Below, piece by piece: positions 62,409-64,000 of a stretch of 64,000 nucleotides of DNA (the stretch's first letter is position 1; every line of letters starts with the position of its first letter). A program made the translations under genes and the position numbers. The stretch comes from Falsiroseomonas stagni DSM 19981. Lineage in GTDB: Bacteria; Pseudomonadota; Alphaproteobacteria; Acetobacterales; Acetobacteraceae. The notes beneath the pieces were generated by a model. It was not told the origin of the DNA. It worked only from the letters and a program-made list of their open reading frames with translations, and did no database searches. The DNA lies in the NCBI RefSeq assembly GCF_900114315.1, contig NZ_FOSQ01000015.1:58135-122134 (forward strand), read 5' to 3'.

Positions 62409-62498
62409 TATCGCTGAGGCGGCGGGCAAGTGCCCATCTATCGTTGAGGTGGCGGGCAAGTGCCCATCTATCGTTGAGGTGGCGGGCAAGTGCCCGCC
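62409..62498. repeat. Three tandem 30-bp repeats at the 3' end of a secreted-protein gene
   Basis: Three directly adjacent 30-bp units (62409-62438, 62439-62468, 62469-62498) differ by only a few bases. On the minus strand each unit reads GTCPPPQR-stop, and because the next bases are ATGGGC each copy after the first forms a complete mini-ORF, MGTCPPPQR-stop. The first copy to be translated is the real C-terminus of the gene at 62468; the other two lie beyond its stop, up to 4 bp from the TMEM43-like stop. Confidence 0.9.
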
Positions 62499-63568
62499 AG
62501 GGCACAGGCCAATTGATCCGCGGCCGCCGGGCCGGGCGGGCGCGCGACGGGTGCCGGGGTGGGCGCCGGGGCGGCACCCGGCAGCACCGGCCGCGGCGCG
62601 CTGGCGACCGGCGGCGGGCGCTGCGGCTCTGGCGGCGGCGCGGGCAGCACCGGCGTGGGCAGCACGGGCGCGGGCAAGGCCGGCGCGGCGCCGAGCGGCG
62701 GCGGCTTCTCATCCCCGCCGCCCAGCCCCTGCTGGCTCATCGGTCCGCCCGGCTTGCCGACGCCGCCATCCACCGGCGGGCGCGCGGCCTGCTGGACCTG
62801 CGGCTGCGCCACCGGCGGGCGCGGCGCCGCCTGGATGGGGGCCGAGGCGGGGCGCGCGGGCGTCAGCGTGACGTTGCAGGGCTGCTGGCCGACCAGGCCG
62901 CGCGCATGGATGCGCTGCGGCGTCACGACCAGGGCATCGAAGCTGGCGGCACCGCTGCGCGGCCCCTGGCCATCCAGGCGCATCAGCGGCGTCGGGCTGA
63001 CGCCCAGGATGCGGCCCGCCACGCGCACATCCTCGAAGGCCAGGGACAGCACGTTGTTCACCACGGTGCCGCGGGCCTGGATCTCCCCGCTGTCCGACAG
63101 GTCGCGCGTCGGGCAGTTCACCGTCCCGGCCCAGGCGCCCTCCAGGCTGCCGCCGGCCCCAGAGGACTGGGATTGGGGTTGGGGCTGGGGCCTGGGCTGC
63201 TGCGCCGCGCCGGTGGACAGCGCCAGGTTCAGGTTGCAGGGCCGGTCGCCGACCACGCCGCGCGCATGCAACTGGCCACCGGCCAGGACCACGCCGGTGA
63301 AGGCCGCCGTCATCTGCCGCGTCTCGCCTTCCAGCCGCACCGCCGCCGAGCCGAGGTTCAGGATGCGGCCGCTGACCACCATCTCCGGCAGCGTCACCGT
63401 CATCTCCCCGTTCCGCACCTGGCCGCGCACCGGCGTGCTGCCGCTGTCGAACAGGCTGCGCGCCGGGCAATCCAGCGTGCCGGTTACCGGCCCCTCAAAG
63501 GACTGCGCCTGCACGGGCAGGGCGAAGACGAAGGGCAGGGCGGCCAGGGCGACGGCGCGCAGGGACAA
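62468..63568 (-). CDS. Secreted protein with two homologous domains and a proline-rich tail
   Basis: A 366-residue protein not matching a family I recognise. A signal peptide (LSLRAVALAALPFVFALPVQAQ) is followed by two homologous units of about 95 residues. Unit 1 has FEGPVTGTLDCPARSLFDSG ... HARGVVGDRPCNLNL; unit 2 has LEGAWAGTVNCPTRDLSDSG ... HARGLVGQQPCNVTL. Each has two cysteines that could pair. They are separated by a Gln-Pro-Ser linker. The last 120 residues are Pro/Ala-rich and end GTCPPPQR. The start is TTG 63568, supported by GGAG 7 bp upstream and by the signal peptide. It is probably periplasmic or surface-exposed. Confidence 0.72.
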   Translation of the reverse strand: MSLRAVALAALPFVFALPVQAQSFEGPVTGTLDCPARSLFDSGSTPVRGQVRNGEMTVTLPEMVVSGRILNLGSAAVRLEGETRQMTAAFTGVVLAGGQLHARGVVGDRPCNLNLALSTGAAQQPRPQPQPQSQSSGAGGSLEGAWAGTVNCPTRDLSDSGEIQARGTVVNNVLSLAFEDVRVAGRILGVSPTPLMRLDGQGPRSGAASFDALVVTPQRIHARGLVGQQPCNVTLTPARPASAPIQAAPRPPVAQPQVQQAARPPVDGGVGKPGGPMSQQGLGGGDEKPPPLGAAPALPAPVLPTPVLPAPPPEPQRPPPVASAPRPVLPGAAPAPTPAPVARPPGPAAADQLACALAGTCPPPQR

Positions 63569-63620
63569 GGGGGTCTCCGGATTGCGGTGCGGCGCAGGAT
63601 AGGGGCTCGCGCCGGGCTGC

Positions 63621-63644
63621 GCCACGATCTCACCCAATCGTGGC
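63621..63644. promoter_or_regulatory. Perfect 8-bp inverted repeat upstream of the secreted-protein gene
   Basis: GCCACGAT (63621-63628) and ATCGTGGC (63637-63644) flank an 8-bp loop, 53 bp upstream of the TTG start at 63568. It could be an operator for that gene. The transposase gene begins 100 bp to the right, so it could instead lie near the end of the insertion sequence. Confidence 0.4.
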
Positions 63645-63745
63645 AGAGCCGTGTTATACCAGCGCCCTGAATGGCTGACTCGATGGTGATGTTGGTGCGC
63701 TGTCGATGTGTGATTCGCTGCGCCTGAGGGCGGAAGGGGCGGATC

Positions 63746-64000
63746 ATGGCGGTGTCGGTAGACCGGAAGGACCATACGGCGTCGGAGTTGCGACGCCTGG
63801 CGGCGGGAAGCCGTGACGCCTCGGCGGCGCGCCGCATGCTGGCCCTGGCACTGGTGCTGGAGGGCGTGCCGCGAGCGGTTGCGGCAGAGACCTGCGGGAT
63901 GGATCGGCAGACGCTGCGGGACTGGGTTCATCGCTACAATGCCGAAGGCGTTTCCGGTCTGTCGAACCGTAAGGAGGGCGTCGGCCGCAAGCCGCTGCTG
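63746..64000 (+). mobile_element. IS630-type transposase, 5' part, cut by the window edge
   Basis: The first 85 codons of a transposase: MAVSVDRKDHTASELRRL, then ARRMLALALVLEG, and a helix-turn-helix RAVAAETCGMDRQTLRDWVHRYN with GVSGLSNRK after it. This is the N-terminal DNA-binding half of IS630-family transposases, which insert at TA. The catalytic DDE domain lies beyond the window. GGAAGG is upstream of the ATG. The left end of the element should lie between the inverted repeat at 63644 and the start; a TTATACC stretch at 63654-63660 is a candidate boundary but no terminal repeat can be confirmed without the right end. Confidence 0.8.

Noticed and set aside
62409..62498. CRISPR array
   Set aside because: The three units are directly adjacent without spacers, encode the end of a gene, and no cas genes are present.

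Overview
The window is a 64 kb piece of a very GC-rich, densely coding alphaproteobacterial chromosome. I infer an Acetobacteraceae-like relative (Roseomonas type) from four things: codon use strongly biased to G/C third positions, many Bug/TctC-type periplasmic binding proteins, the heterotetrameric sarcosine oxidase operon, and the Coq4-like gene. I see 57 protein genes, two of them cut by the window edges. There are no rRNA or tRNA genes and no CRISPR array. No gap between genes exceeds 300 bp.

Layout. 1-2441 (minus): glucokinase (cut), a small cytochrome c and two short-chain dehydrogenases. 2625-10157 (plus): an amidoligase operon made of transglutaminase-DUF2126, circularly permuted ATP-grasp with an alpha-E domain, a second transglutaminase and an endonuclease/exonuclease/phosphatase-fold enzyme. 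This matches a predicted peptide-tagging system and is the best candidate for little-described biology here. 10233-12093: a Coq4-like protein and an Asp/Glu racemase-family protein. 12271-18150: a sugar-acid catabolism locus with two Bug binding proteins divergent from an unusual IclR::SMP-30 fusion, followed by a DHDPS-family dehydratase and an enolase-superfamily dehydratase, with a perfect IclR-like palindrome between the divergent arms. 18205-22226: DoxX and OpgC membrane proteins, two more orphan binding proteins and a RidA protein.

22290-27310 is a purine salvage locus: phosphoribosyltransferase, peptide-type binding protein and adenine deaminase, with a divergent nucleoside hydrolase. 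27314-31294 pairs a hybrid histidine kinase with a TRAP-type binding protein. 32024-41291 is a surface-glycan locus: GT2, RfbF, a degenerate C-methyltransferase-like protein, a sugar epimerase, a flippase, and two paralogous proteins of unknown function flanking the sugar genes. 41405-52237 is a branched-chain-type ABC transporter operon interleaved with three acyl-CoA ligases and ending in an acyl-CoA dehydrogenase, probably for import and CoA activation of a carboxylic acid. 52244-56221 holds small genes, a divergent pair of succinyl-CoA-synthetase-like subunits whose start codons lie 12 bp apart, and a hydrolase. 56228-61137 is soxBDAG. The right end has a TMEM43-like protein, a duplicated-domain secreted protein whose 3' end is triplicated as a 30-bp repeat, and the start of an IS630-type transposase.

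Overall this is a catabolic, scavenging genome segment. Six periplasmic binding proteins have no permease gene beside them, and the operons overlap tightly by ATGA or GTGA.
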